64,000 nucleotides of DNA from Bacillota bacterium (lineage in GTDB: Bacteria > Bacillota_I > Bacilli_A > Erysipelotrichales > Erysipelotrichaceae), in the NCBI GenBank assembly GCA_023249475.1, contig JAHFCO010000002.1, positions 54,339-118,338 of the forward strand, read 5' to 3'. Shown piece by piece: positions 1 to 8,532 of this stretch; position 1 is the first letter of the stretch; every line of letters begins with the position of its first letter. A model generated the notes under the pieces. It made no database searches. It worked only from the letters and a program-made list of their open reading frames with translations, and had not been told where the DNA came from. The position numbers and the translations under genes were made by a program.

Positions 1-2
1 CT

Positions 3-509
3 CCGTTTGGCTTAGTCGGTACCTGGATGGATGTTAAGGGTGCTTCGACGGCGACAGGCTCGACCTATATCATTTCCGCTCTCCCGACCTTCGGCGGCGA
101 ACACCAATCCCCGTTTGTTAAGACGAAAGGTTTCGTCATCAACGGCTATACCGAATATCGTTCCGCTGCGACCGAACTCCTGCGTTTGATCTACTCCAAA
201 GGTGGATTCGATGCGTTGGTTACCGGCACCAGCTATGCCCCGTCTTTGAAGGAAGGCTCTGATTTGACCCCGACCCTCGAAGCAGGCGGATACCAAGAAC
301 AAATGATGGCTGCGTTCATGTACAACTATCCGGAACCGGCATTGACCCTTCCGAAGAACCCTGCGCGCAAAGCCATGGATGTCGCTTACTATGATGGCAC
401 CTTGGTTGCGATGATCCAAGCAATCTGGGATGGCACCAAGACCGTCGACGAAGCGATCGCGGAACTCATTTCCACGACCGACGCGAAGATCGCATCCGAA
501 AATCAATAA
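3..509 (+). CDS. sugar ABC transporter substrate-binding protein, C-terminal part
   Basis: Only the last ~168 codons are in the window; the reading frame is open from base 3 and runs to TAA at 507-509. The segment (GGEHQSPFVKTKGF, LIYSKGGFDALV, AYYDGTLVAMIQAIWDG) resembles the C-terminal lobe of maltose/maltodextrin-type solute-binding proteins, where a late helix pair closes over the sugar. A hairpin terminator separates it from the alpha-glucosidase that follows, so the two may share a transcript with attenuation. Permease genes are not seen downstream and are presumably upstream of the window. The family is fairly secure, the sugar is inferred from neighbours. Confidence 0.75.
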   Translation, partial: PFGLVGTWMDVKGASTATGSTYIISALPTFGGEHQSPFVKTKGFVINGYTEYRSAATELLRLIYSKGGFDALVTGTSYAPSLKEGSDLTPTLEAGGYQEQMMAAFMYNYPEPALTLPKNPARKAMDVAYYDGTLVAMIQAIWDGTKTVDEAIAELISTTDAKIASENQ

Positions 510-536
510 TCCGTAGAGACAACTGAAACACCGTAA

Positions 537-565
537 GATGAGCATCGCAAGGTGCTCATCTTTCT
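537..565 (+). terminator. intrinsic terminator after binding-protein gene
   Basis: Perfect stem GATGAGCA/TGCTCATC with an 8-base loop, followed by TTTCTT. It lies between the binding protein and the GH13 gene and could act as an attenuator that lowers expression of the enzyme relative to the binding protein. Confidence 0.7.
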
Positions 566-583
566 TCAAGGGAGAAACGACAC

Positions 584-2278
584 ATGAAAACACAATGGTG
601 GAAAAACGCGGTAGGTTATCAAATCTACCCAAGATCCTTCAAAGACACCAACGCCGACGGAATCGGAGATTTGCGCGGCATCATCGAAAAACTCGACTAC
701 ATCCAGGATTTAGGTGTCGATTGCGTTTGGATCTGTCCTTTTTACCGCTCGCCGATGGATGATAACGGATACGATGTCAGCGACTTCTACGATGTCGATC
801 CCTTGTTCGGGACCCTTGACGACGCGAAGGAACTGATTGAAAAAGCCCATCAAAAGGGAATCCGGATCATTCTGGACCTTGTTTTAAACCACACCTCCGA
901 TGAACATCCTTGGTTTATGGAATCCCGTTCTTCCTTGGATAATCCGAAGCGGGATTGGTACATCTGGCAGAAACCCCGTCATGATGAAAAAGGGAAACGG
1001 ATCCCACCGACCAATTGGGCGAGTTTCTTCGAAGGGTCGTGCTGGAACTACGACGAAACCTCCGGTGAATATTACCTGAAGATCTTTTCGGATAAAATGC
1101 CCGACTTGAACTGGGCCAATCCGGACTTACGCAAGGAAATGTATGCGATGTCGCGCTGGTGGCTGGATTTGGGCGTGGACGGGTTCCGCGTCGATGCGGT
1201 CGCCCACCTCAGTAAAGACACGTCGTTCACCGACAGCGAGATGAAACTCAACCACGACGGGGTCGCCCCGGATTGGTCGAAATTCTCCAACCGTCCTGAA
1301 CTGTTCGACTACCTCCATGAATTCCACGATGAAGTGTTGAAGCATTACGATTGCCTGTCGGTCGGCGAAGTCGGCGGCGGGGCGAACGTGGAAGCCGCGA
1401 CCCACTATGCGGGCTATCATGCCAAAGCCTTCAACATGGTGTTCAACTTCGACCATTGTTGGAAAAACGGGGCGTTCGGGTCGGAAGACAAGACCGACGA
1501 TGAACTGACGGTCAACGTCCTCGATCTGAAAGAAACCATGGATCGCTGGATCCAGGGAATGAAAGGGAAAGGTTGGATTCCGCATTATTGGCTCAATCAT
1601 GACCACCCGCGGGTCATGAGTCAGTATGGCAATCCCAGAAAGTTCCACCGTGAATCCGGATGCATGTTGGGGACGGTACTGCTGACCCTGCCCGGAACAC
1701 CCTTCATCTACAACGGCGAGGAAATCGGGATGACCAACGTCGACTACACCGACATCAACGACTTCAACGATGTCTGGGTGAAGAACTACTATGAAAAGGC
1801 GATCAAACGCCAGAGTCCGGAACAGATCCTGACCCATTTGCGCCGTACCTCGCGCGATAACGCACGGACGCCGATGCAATGGGACGATAGCGCCAACGCA
1901 GGGTTTACGACGGGGAAACCGCATCAGAAACCGGTCGGCAACTATCAAGAGATCAACGTCAAGCAACAAAGCGAGGACCCTTCATCGATCCTCAACGCCT
2001 ACAAACATTTAATCAGATTACGCAAACACGGGCATCTTCATTCCGTCCTGGTTCACGGGGACTTCAAATTGATTTCGCCGAAAAACAAAGACCTCTTCGT
2101 CTTTGAACGGACGAAGGACGAAGTGACCGTCTTGGTGGTCGCGAACTTCCGCGACCATGAGATCCGCTATAAACTCCCCTATCTACCCAAAGCGGTCCAT
2201 TATGACAACTACGGGCTCGCCGAAGTATCGAAAGAAATCGTAGTGCTACCCTATCAAGCGTTGGTGCTTGAGAAATAG
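584..2278 (+). CDS. alpha-glucosidase / oligo-1,6-glucosidase, GH13
   Basis: A 564-residue cytoplasmic GH13 enzyme without a signal peptide. It begins WWKNAVGYQIYPRSFKDTNADGIGDLRGI, the usual start of the oligo-1,6-glucosidase/alpha-glucosidase group. The conserved regions are in order: DLVLNHTSDEHPW (98-110), DGFRVDAVAHL with nucleophile Asp204, GEVGG with acid/base Glu262, and LNHDHPR with Asp340. Family members hydrolyse alpha-1,4 or alpha-1,6 bonds at the non-reducing end of short glucans; the sequence alone does not settle the linkage. Length is normal for the family. ATG follows an AGGGAGAA ribosome site. It is followed at once by a second GH13 gene and then a regulator, making a three-gene run. 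Confidence 0.9.
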   Translation: MKTQWWKNAVGYQIYPRSFKDTNADGIGDLRGIIEKLDYIQDLGVDCVWICPFYRSPMDDNGYDVSDFYDVDPLFGTLDDAKELIEKAHQKGIRIILDLVLNHTSDEHPWFMESRSSLDNPKRDWYIWQKPRHDEKGKRIPPTNWASFFEGSCWNYDETSGEYYLKIFSDKMPDLNWANPDLRKEMYAMSRWWLDLGVDGFRVDAVAHLSKDTSFTDSEMKLNHDGVAPDWSKFSNRPELFDYLHEFHDEVLKHYDCLSVGEVGGGANVEAATHYAGYHAKAFNMVFNFDHCWKNGAFGSEDKTDDELTVNVLDLKETMDRWIQGMKGKGWIPHYWLNHDHPRVMSQYGNPRKFHRESGCMLGTVLLTLPGTPFIYNGEEIGMTNVDYTDINDFNDVWVKNYYEKAIKRQSPEQILTHLRRTSRDNARTPMQWDDSANAGFTTGKPHQKPVGNYQEINVKQQSEDPSSILNAYKHLIRLRKHGHLHSVLVHGDFKLISPKNKDLFVFERTKDEVTVLVVANFRDHEIRYKLPYLPKAVHYDNYGLAEVSKEIVVLPYQALVLEK

Positions 2279-2284
2279 GTGAAC

Positions 2285-3856
2285 ATGAAAAAACTACTCT
2301 TGGTTCTATTGCTTGTCCTAAGCGCCTGCGTCCAGAAAGAACCGACGATCCAACGTAAGACCGTCGATGAACTGGCGGCGCTGCTTGAAGGATCGAATGC
2401 GGACAAGTTCGCATCCGAAGTCTCGGTCGCCTACAACATCTTCCCGATCTCCTATGCGGACTCGGACGGGGACGGTACGGGCGATCTGCGCGGGATCATC
2501 GACCACCTCGATGTTCTCAACGACGGCGACCCCTCGACCGACACGGACCTCGGCATCACGGCCATCTGGCTCAATCCGATCCACCCGTCGAAAACCTACC
2601 ACAAATACGACGTCATCGACTACTATGCGATCGACCCGGAATTCGGAACCTTGGATGATTTCCAAGACCTTTCGGATGCCTGTGAAGAACGCGGGATCAA
2701 ACTGATCATCGACATCGTCTTCAACCACACGGCCGACGACAACCCCTGGTTCATCAAAGCCTTGTCGGGGGATAAAGTCTATCGTGACTACTATCGCATC
2801 GAAGAGAAACTGACCAATGCGGAATACCCCAATAAAACGGGGTGGAGTTTCCGCAATAGCCTGGCCTACTATGCTTCGTTCTGGGACCAGATGCCCGAAC
2901 TCAACGCGGAAAGCGAAGCGGTCCGCGTTGAGATGAAGAAGATCCTTTCGTTCTGGATGGATCTGGGCGTCGACGGGTTCCGTTACGACGCCGCACCGCG
3001 GATGTATGACGCCAACGAATATCCGGTCGGAACCGGGACGATGGAGTTAAACAAACAGTTCTGGATGGAAATGAAGGAATACGTGAAGTCCGAAGACCCC
3101 GATATCCTGCTTCTGGCGGAGGTCTGGCTGCCGGCGGCGCAAGCCGCCCCGTATGCGGTCGGGTTCGACTCGATGTTCAACTTCGATCTGGCCACCGGGA
3201 TCGTGAATACCGTCATGCAGGGATACCAAACCAATTTCGTCGCGACCTACCTCAACGGGAAAAAGTATTTCACCGGACGCAACGAGAACTATCTGGATTC
3301 GACCTTTCTCACCAACCATGACCAGAACCGGGTTATGAGCGTTTTAGGCGGCAACGTCGACCAAGCCAAGCTCGCCGCGAACATCCTCTTCACCCTGCCC
3401 GGGATCCCCTTCATCTACTATGGGGAAGAATTGGGCATGTTGGGGTCGAAACCGGACGAGAGAATCCGTGAACCCTATCGTTGGACCAGTCAGAACGACG
3501 CCCCCAATGCGTTGTGGGAAAACTGGGAACTCAATCTGAACACCACCCCCTATGAACAACAGACCACCGATGAAGATTCGATGTTCAGCCTCTATCGCAG
3601 GCTCGTCCATTTCCGGGATGCTTCCGACGTCTTGCGTTTCGGCGACATCCAGAGCCTGACCTTGTCGAACAAAGTGCTGGGCTTCACCCGCACCTTCGAA
3701 GGAAAGACCCTGACCGTCGTCCATAACCTGGACCGCTTCGCGCAGACGGTCGACCTCGATGATTCAGGCACGATCCTCTATCAACACGGGGAAGTCCAAC
3801 TGATCTCCAACGTCTTGACGCTGCAACCCTTTGCGAGCGTCGTGATCGGTGACTAA
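2285..3856 (+). CDS. surface GH13 alpha-amylase lipoprotein
   Basis: A 523-residue glycosidase with a lipoprotein signal: a run of Leu/Val ending in LSAC, lipidated Cys15. The GH13 barrel follows with IIDIVFNHTADDNPW (141-155), DGFRYDAAPRMY with nucleophile Asp235, LAEVW with acid Glu279 and LTNHDQNRV with Asp346. The protein should sit on the outer face of the membrane and cut starch-like glucans into oligosaccharides for import. A GTG six bases earlier is possible, but ATG at 2285 is preferred because AGGTG lies just before it and the signal peptide then starts MKK. The gene starts seven bases after the alpha-glucosidase stop, so they are translated from one message. Confidence 0.88.
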   Translation: MKKLLLVLLLVLSACVQKEPTIQRKTVDELAALLEGSNADKFASEVSVAYNIFPISYADSDGDGTGDLRGIIDHLDVLNDGDPSTDTDLGITAIWLNPIHPSKTYHKYDVIDYYAIDPEFGTLDDFQDLSDACEERGIKLIIDIVFNHTADDNPWFIKALSGDKVYRDYYRIEEKLTNAEYPNKTGWSFRNSLAYYASFWDQMPELNAESEAVRVEMKKILSFWMDLGVDGFRYDAAPRMYDANEYPVGTGTMELNKQFWMEMKEYVKSEDPDILLLAEVWLPAAQAAPYAVGFDSMFNFDLATGIVNTVMQGYQTNFVATYLNGKKYFTGRNENYLDSTFLTNHDQNRVMSVLGGNVDQAKLAANILFTLPGIPFIYYGEELGMLGSKPDERIREPYRWTSQNDAPNALWENWELNLNTTPYEQQTTDEDSMFSLYRRLVHFRDASDVLRFGDIQSLTLSNKVLGFTRTFEGKTLTVVHNLDRFAQTVDLDDSGTILYQHGEVQLISNVLTLQPFASVVIGD

Positions 3857-3859
3857 GCG

Positions 3860-4423
3860 ATGAGCCACGCCTTGTATCTGCGGGTCCATACCGACAATTT
3901 CAAACCCAACGAAATCGAAAACAGCATCGAGTCGTTCGTGACGGAGGTGCGCTGGATCGATCCGCGCACCTTGAAAGCCGAACTCAGCGAATTCGGCAGG
4001 GTGCAGCTCAAACTGATGTTTTCGAGTTTCCAACACGACCTGGGCATCACCCTTAGCGGGGTCAGCGGCTTCGATGCGGATGACATCATGGTTCTCTTCC
4101 TCGATTTCCTGGCGGAAAACCGACCCGGCAAACTGATCGGCGCCGCCGAAGCCCTGATCCTTGCGAAGCTATTAGGCAAGATCGGGCTTGTCCGCAGGCT
4201 CGACCGTCACTTCGAAACGATCGGACGCGATGAAATGGAGACGGCGCGCATGTATCTGGAGACCGGTCGCAACGTCAACGCCAGCGCGGCGCATCTCTAC
4301 CTGCACCGTAACACCTTCCGCTACCGTCTCAACAAGTTCATCACCCAGACCGGAGTGGACATCCGGGAGATCGACCAAGGGAAACTCATGGAGATGTGGT
4401 TCCTGTTGACCAATCTCGATTAG
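3860..4423 (+). CDS. short PucR/CdaR-type helix-turn-helix regulator
   Basis: A 187-residue protein starting three bases after the amylase lipoprotein. The last ~55 residues (ARMYLETGRNVNASAAHLYLHRNTFRYRLNKF) match the C-terminal helix-turn-helix of PucR/CdaR regulators, including the NTFRYRL recognition helix. Full-length members are 350-550 residues with an N-terminal sensor; here only ~125 unassigned residues precede the DNA-binding part. As the last gene of the GH13 run it probably controls glucan use, perhaps through the palindrome 3 bp downstream of its own stop, in front of the ABC ATPase gene. The HTH call is firm; the target is inference. Confidence 0.75.
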   Translation: MSHALYLRVHTDNFKPNEIENSIESFVTEVRWIDPRTLKAELSEFGRVQLKLMFSSFQHDLGITLSGVSGFDADDIMVLFLDFLAENRPGKLIGAAEALILAKLLGKIGLVRRLDRHFETIGRDEMETARMYLETGRNVNASAAHLYLHRNTFRYRLNKFITQTGVDIREIDQGKLMEMWFLLTNLD

Positions 4424-4425
4424 AT

Positions 4426-4442
4426 TTGTGCACAATGCACAA
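4426..4442. promoter_or_regulatory. 17-bp palindrome upstream of ABC ATPase gene
   Basis: A perfect inverted repeat, TTGTGC-ACAAT-GCACAA, lies just after the PucR-like gene and upstream of the ABC ATPase promoter. It looks like an operator. The binding protein is unknown; the adjacent PucR-like regulator is the obvious candidate. It also resembles Rex boxes loosely, but lacks the TTGTGA half-site. Confidence 0.5.
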
Positions 4443-4449
4443 CACACAG

Positions 4450-4483
4450 AGAGCGCTTTCATGTATAATAAACACGAGGTGAT
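4450..4483 (+). promoter_or_regulatory. catabolite-type operator, -10 box and RBS of the ABC ATPase gene
   Basis: Read on the reverse strand, TGAAAGCGCTCTCT (4450-4463) matches 13 of 14 positions of the CcpA cre consensus. A perfect -10 box TATAAT follows at 4464-4469, and GAGGTGAT at 4476-4483 is the ribosome site for the ATG at 4487. No good -35 is visible at 17 bp. The position of the operator just upstream of the -10 box suggests repression or activation by a CcpA/LacI-family protein; no such gene is in the window. Confidence 0.6.
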
Positions 4484-4486
4484 ACC

Positions 4487-5578
4487 ATGGCAAACCTAAA
4501 GCTAAAAGATATCAATAAAATCTACGACAACAATGTCCAAGCCGTTTTCGATTTCAATCTCGACATCAAAGATCGTGAATTCATCGTATTGGTCGGTCCG
4601 TCGGGTTGTGGGAAGTCCACGACGCTGCGTATGATCGCCGGTTTGGAAGACATTACTTCCGGTGAACTGTACATCGACGAAAAACTCGTCAATACGGTCG
4701 CTCCGAAAGACCGCGACATCGCGATGGTTTTCCAATCCTATGCCTTGTATCCGCATATGAGCGTCTATGAAAACATGGCGTTCGGTTTAAAACTGAAGAA
4801 GATGCCGAAAGATGAAATCGATACCCGCGTCAAAGAAGCCGCGCGTATCCTTGAAATCGAAAAATACCTGGATCGTAAACCCAAGGCGCTGTCCGGCGGT
4901 CAACGTCAACGTGTCGCTTTAGGCCGTGCCATCGTCCGTAACGCGAAAGTATTCTTGATGGACGAACCTCTGTCGAACCTGGATGCGAAACTGCGTGTGC
5001 AGATGCGTTCCGAAATCATCAAATTGCATGAACGTCTCAATGCGACGACCATCTACGTCACCCATGACCAGACCGAAGCGATGACCATGGCGTCCCGCAT
5101 CGTCGTCATGAAAGACGGCTACATCCAACAGATCGGTACGCCGAAAGACATCTACAACCACCCCAACAATATGTTCGTCGCGAACTTCATCGGCGCCCCC
5201 GCCATGAACTTCATCAACGGCGTCTATCGCGACGGTCGTTTCGAAGTCAACAACAAGTCCTTCAAAGTCCCGGGCATGTTCCATGATCGCCTGAAGAACT
5301 ACAACGGCAAGGATCTGGTCCTTGGGATCCGTCCTGAAGACATCCACTACGAAGGCATCGTCGCCGAAGCCTTCCCGGAAACCCCCTTCGATTTCAACGT
5401 CGATGTTTGCGAATTGCTCGGTCATGAATTCATCCTTCACGGAGAATTCGGCGGACAGAAGATCTTGGCGAAGGTTTCCTCCCGTGTCGACGTCCATGCC
5501 CATGAAACGATCCAACTTTCGATGGACGTGGCGAAACTCCACTTCTTCGATAAAGAAACGACCCAATCCATTTATTAA
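4487..5578 (+). CDS. ugpC: multi-sugar ABC transporter ATP-binding protein (UgpC/MsmX/MalK type)
   Basis: A 363-residue ATPase with Walker [12 protein letters not shown]-loop [13 protein letters not shown], signature [14 protein letters not shown], Walker [13 protein letters not shown] and the switch histidine in [10 protein letters not shown]. The ~120-residue C-terminal extension ([19 protein letters not shown]) is the OB-fold regulatory domain of MalK/MsmX proteins. Such ATPases commonly energise several sugar ABC importers. It is transcribed from its own promoter with a cre-like operator, and carries no permease beside it, which fits a shared ATPase serving the maltodextrin system whose binding protein ends at 509. 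A terminator follows. Confidence 0.93.
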   Translation: MANLKLKDINKIYDNNVQAVFDFNLDIKDREFIVLVGPSGCGKSTTLRMIAGLEDITSGELYIDEKLVNTVAPKDRDIAMVFQSYALYPHMSVYENMAFGLKLKKMPKDEIDTRVKEAARILEIEKYLDRKPKALSGGQRQRVALGRAIVRNAKVFLMDEPLSNLDAKLRVQMRSEIIKLHERLNATTIYVTHDQTEAMTMASRIVVMKDGYIQQIGTPKDIYNHPNNMFVANFIGAPAMNFINGVYRDGRFEVNNKSFKVPGMFHDRLKNYNGKDLVLGIRPEDIHYEGIVAEAFPETPFDFNVDVCELLGHEFILHGEFGGQKILAKVSSRVDVHAHETIQLSMDVAKLHFFDKETTQSIY

Positions 5579-5581
5579 ACC

Positions 5582-5606
5582 AAACCCGAAGCAATTCGGG
5601 TTTTTA
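5582..5606 (+). terminator. intrinsic terminator after ABC ATPase gene
   Basis: Stem AAACCCGAA/TTCGGGTTT with GCAA tetraloop and a T run. It sits between the ATPase and the next GH13 gene, leaving that gene partly dependent on readthrough. Confidence 0.75.
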
Positions 5607-5619
5607 CTCGGAGGTAAAC

Positions 5620-6906
5620 ATGAGTTACAGAAACCAGTTCATCTATCAAGTGTTCGTCCGCAATTACAGCCCAGAAGGCACGTTCAAGGCGGTTGAGAAA
5701 GATTTGGAGCGCATCCAAGCCTTGGGTGCGGATATCGTCTACCTGATGCCGGTCCAACCGATCGGGGTCAAAGCCCGCAAAGGCACCTACGGAAGCCCCT
5801 ATGCCATCCAGAACTATACCGGGATCTCGGAAGATCTGGGAACCTTGGCCGATCTCAAAGATCTGATCGACGCCACCCACAAGCATGGGATGAAGATCAT
5901 CCTGGACATCGTCTTCCATCACACCGCCCGCGATCATCACTGGGTGGCCGAACATCCCGAATTCTACTATTTCGACGAAAACGGACGCTTGAAAAACAAA
6001 GTCGGGGATTGGTGGGACATCGCCGACCTGAACTTCGACGTACCGCTTGTCCATGAGAAACTCATCGATGTCCTGCTTTACTGGTTGGATCTTGGGATGG
6101 ACGGGTTCCGTTTCGACGTCCCCAGTCTGATCCCTTTGGATTTCCTGCGTGAAGCCAAGGAAGCGATGCGTCAAAAGAACCCCGATGTCTTCCTCTTGGG
6201 GGAAAGCGTCGATTCCAACTACATCGACTATCTCCGCTACCATGGCTACGGATGCCTCAGCGATTCCGAATGTTTCCAGGTGTTCGACGCCCTCTATGAA
6301 TACGACACGAAAATCCCGTTCGCAGGCTACCTGCGTCACGAGAACGACCTCGAAACCTTCCGTCAAGCCCTCAGGGCGCAGGAGCGGATCTATCCGGTCG
6401 ACTACGTCAAAGCGCGCAACGTTGAAAACCACGACAACCACCGGATCCGCTACTATACCCAGGATTTCGCGAAATCACTCCAATGGATCGCCTACTGTTT
6501 CTTCAGTAAAGGCATCGCCTTCATCCAATACGGGATGGAGACGGGAACCGACCATCTGCCCGATCTTTTCGAAAAAGACCCGGTCGATTGGTCGAAACTC
6601 GATCCTGTAATCGTAGGGTGGATCCAAGGACTGGCCAAGATGAAGAAAGACCCGATCTTCGCCCAAAACAAAGGGTACAAGATCGTCAGCCACGTCGAAG
6701 ACGTCCTGCATTTCGAATATGAAAACGAGGAGAGGATCGTCGTCGGGATTCTGAATGTCGGGAATGAAACCGGCGTGATGAACGTTTCCCTCCCCGACGG
6801 CACCTACCCTCACCTCATCACCTCCAACCCCATCCACATCAACCACGGATCCATCGCCCTGAGCGACCGTCCGATCCTCTTCCAAGTCCCCAAAGAAAGA
6901 AAGTGA
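5620..6906 (+). CDS. cytoplasmic GH13 alpha-amylase-family enzyme
   Basis: A compact 428-residue GH13 protein without signal peptide. Catalytic regions: ILDIVFHHTARDHHW (94-108), DGFRFDVPSLIP with nucleophile Asp166, LLGESVDS with acid Glu195, and VENHDNHRI with Asp272. A short B domain and a small C-terminal beta domain explain the reduced length. The YGSPYAIQNYTGI loop resembles small intracellular alpha-amylases or alpha-glucan-acting enzymes; exact bond specificity is not readable. A GAGG ribosome site precedes the ATG. It is followed after four bases by a GNAT gene, so both are probably co-expressed with the ABC ATPase. Confidence 0.85.
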   Translation: MSYRNQFIYQVFVRNYSPEGTFKAVEKDLERIQALGADIVYLMPVQPIGVKARKGTYGSPYAIQNYTGISEDLGTLADLKDLIDATHKHGMKIILDIVFHHTARDHHWVAEHPEFYYFDENGRLKNKVGDWWDIADLNFDVPLVHEKLIDVLLYWLDLGMDGFRFDVPSLIPLDFLREAKEAMRQKNPDVFLLGESVDSNYIDYLRYHGYGCLSDSECFQVFDALYEYDTKIPFAGYLRHENDLETFRQALRAQERIYPVDYVKARNVENHDNHRIRYYTQDFAKSLQWIAYCFFSKGIAFIQYGMETGTDHLPDLFEKDPVDWSKLDPVIVGWIQGLAKMKKDPIFAQNKGYKIVSHVEDVLHFEYENEERIVVGILNVGNETGVMNVSLPDGTYPHLITSNPIHINHGSIALSDRPILFQVPKERK

Positions 6907-6910
6907 ACCT

Positions 6911-7372
6911 ATGCCAACCGTCATCTCTCTCCGACAGGATGCCAGTATTCTTCGTGAAGCGATCCAGTACATCGCCTCGAAATGGGCGAACCCCCAGAAC
7001 CGCCAAGTCTACGTGGATTGCCTGAGCCACACGTCCAATGCGAAAAACCCGCTCCCCCAATGGTATCTTCTTATGGAAGAAGAGCGCATCATCGGATGCG
7101 CCGGCCTCATCACCAACGACTTCATCAGCCGGATGGATCTTTATCCCTGGATCTGCGCGATGTACATCGAAGAAGACCGCCGCGGAAACAACTTCGGGGA
7201 GATCCTGATCAAGAAGGCGGTCGAAGACGCACGGAACGCCGGCTTCAACGAAGTGTATCTCTGTACCGACCATGTGGGGTATTATGAACACTTCGGATTC
7301 AATTTCGTCGGGATCGGCTATCATCCCTGGGGCGAAAGTTCACGGATCTATTCGCTGAAAATCAAAGACTGA
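6911..7372 (+). CDS. GNAT family N-acetyltransferase
   Basis: A 153-residue single-domain GNAT protein. The acetyl-CoA binding motif A is visible as MYIEEDRRGNNFGEILIKKAVEDARNAG around residues 77-104, with the R-G-x-N-x-G loop that holds the pyrophosphate. The C-terminal GYYEHFGFNFVGIGYHPWG resembles motif B, where Tyr often acts as general acid. Substrate unknown. It follows the cytoplasmic amylase by four bases, which points to co-transcription but does not reveal function. A strong terminator ends the unit. Confidence 0.85.
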   Translation: MPTVISLRQDASILREAIQYIASKWANPQNRQVYVDCLSHTSNAKNPLPQWYLLMEEERIIGCAGLITNDFISRMDLYPWICAMYIEEDRRGNNFGEILIKKAVEDARNAGFNEVYLCTDHVGYYEHFGFNFVGIGYHPWGESSRIYSLKIKD

Positions 7373-7376
7373 GAGA

Positions 7377-7405
7377 AAGAGCGCATCGTACGGTGCGCTC
7401 TTTTA
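7377..7405 (+). terminator. intrinsic terminator after GNAT gene
   Basis: Stem AAGAGCGCA/TGCGCTCTT with an 8-base loop followed by TTAG, closing the ATPase-GH13-GNAT unit. Confidence 0.75.
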
Positions 7406-7476
7406 GTCATCCTGTTTGGAATCGACCTTTGGATATGGTATAGATGGTGTAGGAAGAATTTTAAAAGGAGACCAAC

Positions 7477-7896
7477 ATGGAAAAGATCACGATCGAAACG
7501 CTCGTCCTGCTACCCGTTGAAAAAGTATGGGATGCCTGGACACAACCGAAGCATATTACCCAGTGGAACGCCGCATCCGAGGATTGGTGGTCGCCTTGGT
7601 CGAAGAACGATGTAACCGTCGGCGGGAAGTTCTCCAGCCGCATGGAAGCCCGCGACGGGAGTGCCGGATTCGACTTCAGCGGGACCTATACAAAAGTCGA
7701 ACCTCACAGCGTCCTGGCCTATACGCTTGACGATGACCGCACGGTCGAAGTGGTGTTCAATCCGCAAGGGGATAAGACGCATGTCGTCGAGACCTTCGAA
7801 GCGGAAACGGAGAATTCCATCGAACTTCAACGCTTCGGTTGGCAGTCGATCCTGGACAACTTTAAGAAGTATTGCGAATCGGCGAACTTCGAATGA
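7477..7896 (+). CDS. SRPBCC/AHSA1-like domain protein
   Basis: A 139-residue START-fold protein of the AHSA1 (activator of Hsp90 ATPase homologue) type. Diagnostic pieces are VLLPVEKVWDAWTQPKHITQWN near the N-terminus, the central GGKFSSRMEARDGSAGFDFSGTYTKVEPHSVLAYTLDD strand region, and the final helix GWQSILDNFKKYCES. Members bind hydrophobic ligands in a deep cavity; most bacterial ones have no known role. An AAAGGAGA site precedes the ATG. It stands alone between two terminated units and no partner is suggested. Confidence 0.85.
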   Translation: MEKITIETLVLLPVEKVWDAWTQPKHITQWNAASEDWWSPWSKNDVTVGGKFSSRMEARDGSAGFDFSGTYTKVEPHSVLAYTLDDDRTVEVVFNPQGDKTHVVETFEAETENSIELQRFGWQSILDNFKKYCESANFE

Positions 7897-8006
7897 ATGA
7901 ATGAGGCGGATCCCTGGATCTGCCTTTATCGTTGTCTATTCGTTAACTCATTCTTTACGCCACTCACCCGACGATGATAGAATGGAGTCATCCAGGGGGA
8001 AACGAA

Positions 8007-8501
8007 ATGGAAAGAAAAACGTTGCCTAGAGTCGTATCGGCCGGTCGGAGTTCGTTGTTGTTCATGCTGGTGTTGACCGTGTTGAACCTTGCCTTCGCCT
8101 TCATGAATTCGAATGTCAGCTTCCCGTATTCATCCTATTTTTCGATGTTCACGATTTATGTCGGTTTCCTGTCCATCACCGTCTATGACAGTCTGGCGGT
8201 CGGATTGATCTATGTGTTGATCGGTGTTTGCGTCCTGTCGGTCTTCTTGATCTCATGGTTCTTCAGTAAGAAGAAAGTCCATTGGTTTCTGATCGCCTTC
8301 ATCCTCTATCTATTGGATACCGGGTTCTTGGTCTGGATTTCCTTAAGCGAAGGCTTCGACCCCGCCTACATGATCGACTATGCGATGCATGCCTGGCTGT
8401 TGTACTCGCTCGGGGCGGCCTGGATCCAGGGACGCAAGCTCAGGTATTGGGTCGAAGAAGAGGAGTTCGCCGTCATCGAAGAAGCGGATACATTACAGTA
8501 A
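8007..8501 (+). CDS. small polytopic membrane protein, unknown
   Basis: A 164-residue protein with four predicted membrane segments (about residues 14-34, 42-62, 70-92 and 98-118, then a further hydrophobic stretch) and an acidic C-terminal tail. The ATG at 8007 is chosen because AGGGGGA precedes it; the in-frame opening 33 bases earlier has no ribosome site. I do not recognise the family. The gene stands alone and converges with the large GH13 gene on the other strand. Confidence 0.65.
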   Translation: MERKTLPRVVSAGRSSLLFMLVLTVLNLAFAFMNSNVSFPYSSYFSMFTIYVGFLSITVYDSLAVGLIYVLIGVCVLSVFLISWFFSKKKVHWFLIAFILYLLDTGFLVWISLSEGFDPAYMIDYAMHAWLLYSLGAAWIQGRKLRYWVEEEEFAVIEEADTLQ

Positions 8502-8531
8502 AAGAGACATCGCGTTCGCGATGTCTCTTTC
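8502..8531. terminator. bidirectional terminator between membrane protein and GH13 gene
   Basis: Stem AAGAGACATCG/CGATGTCTCTT with loop CGTTCG; T-rich on the + side and A-rich on the other, so it can stop transcription from both converging genes. Confidence 0.75.
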
Positions 8532-8532
8532 T

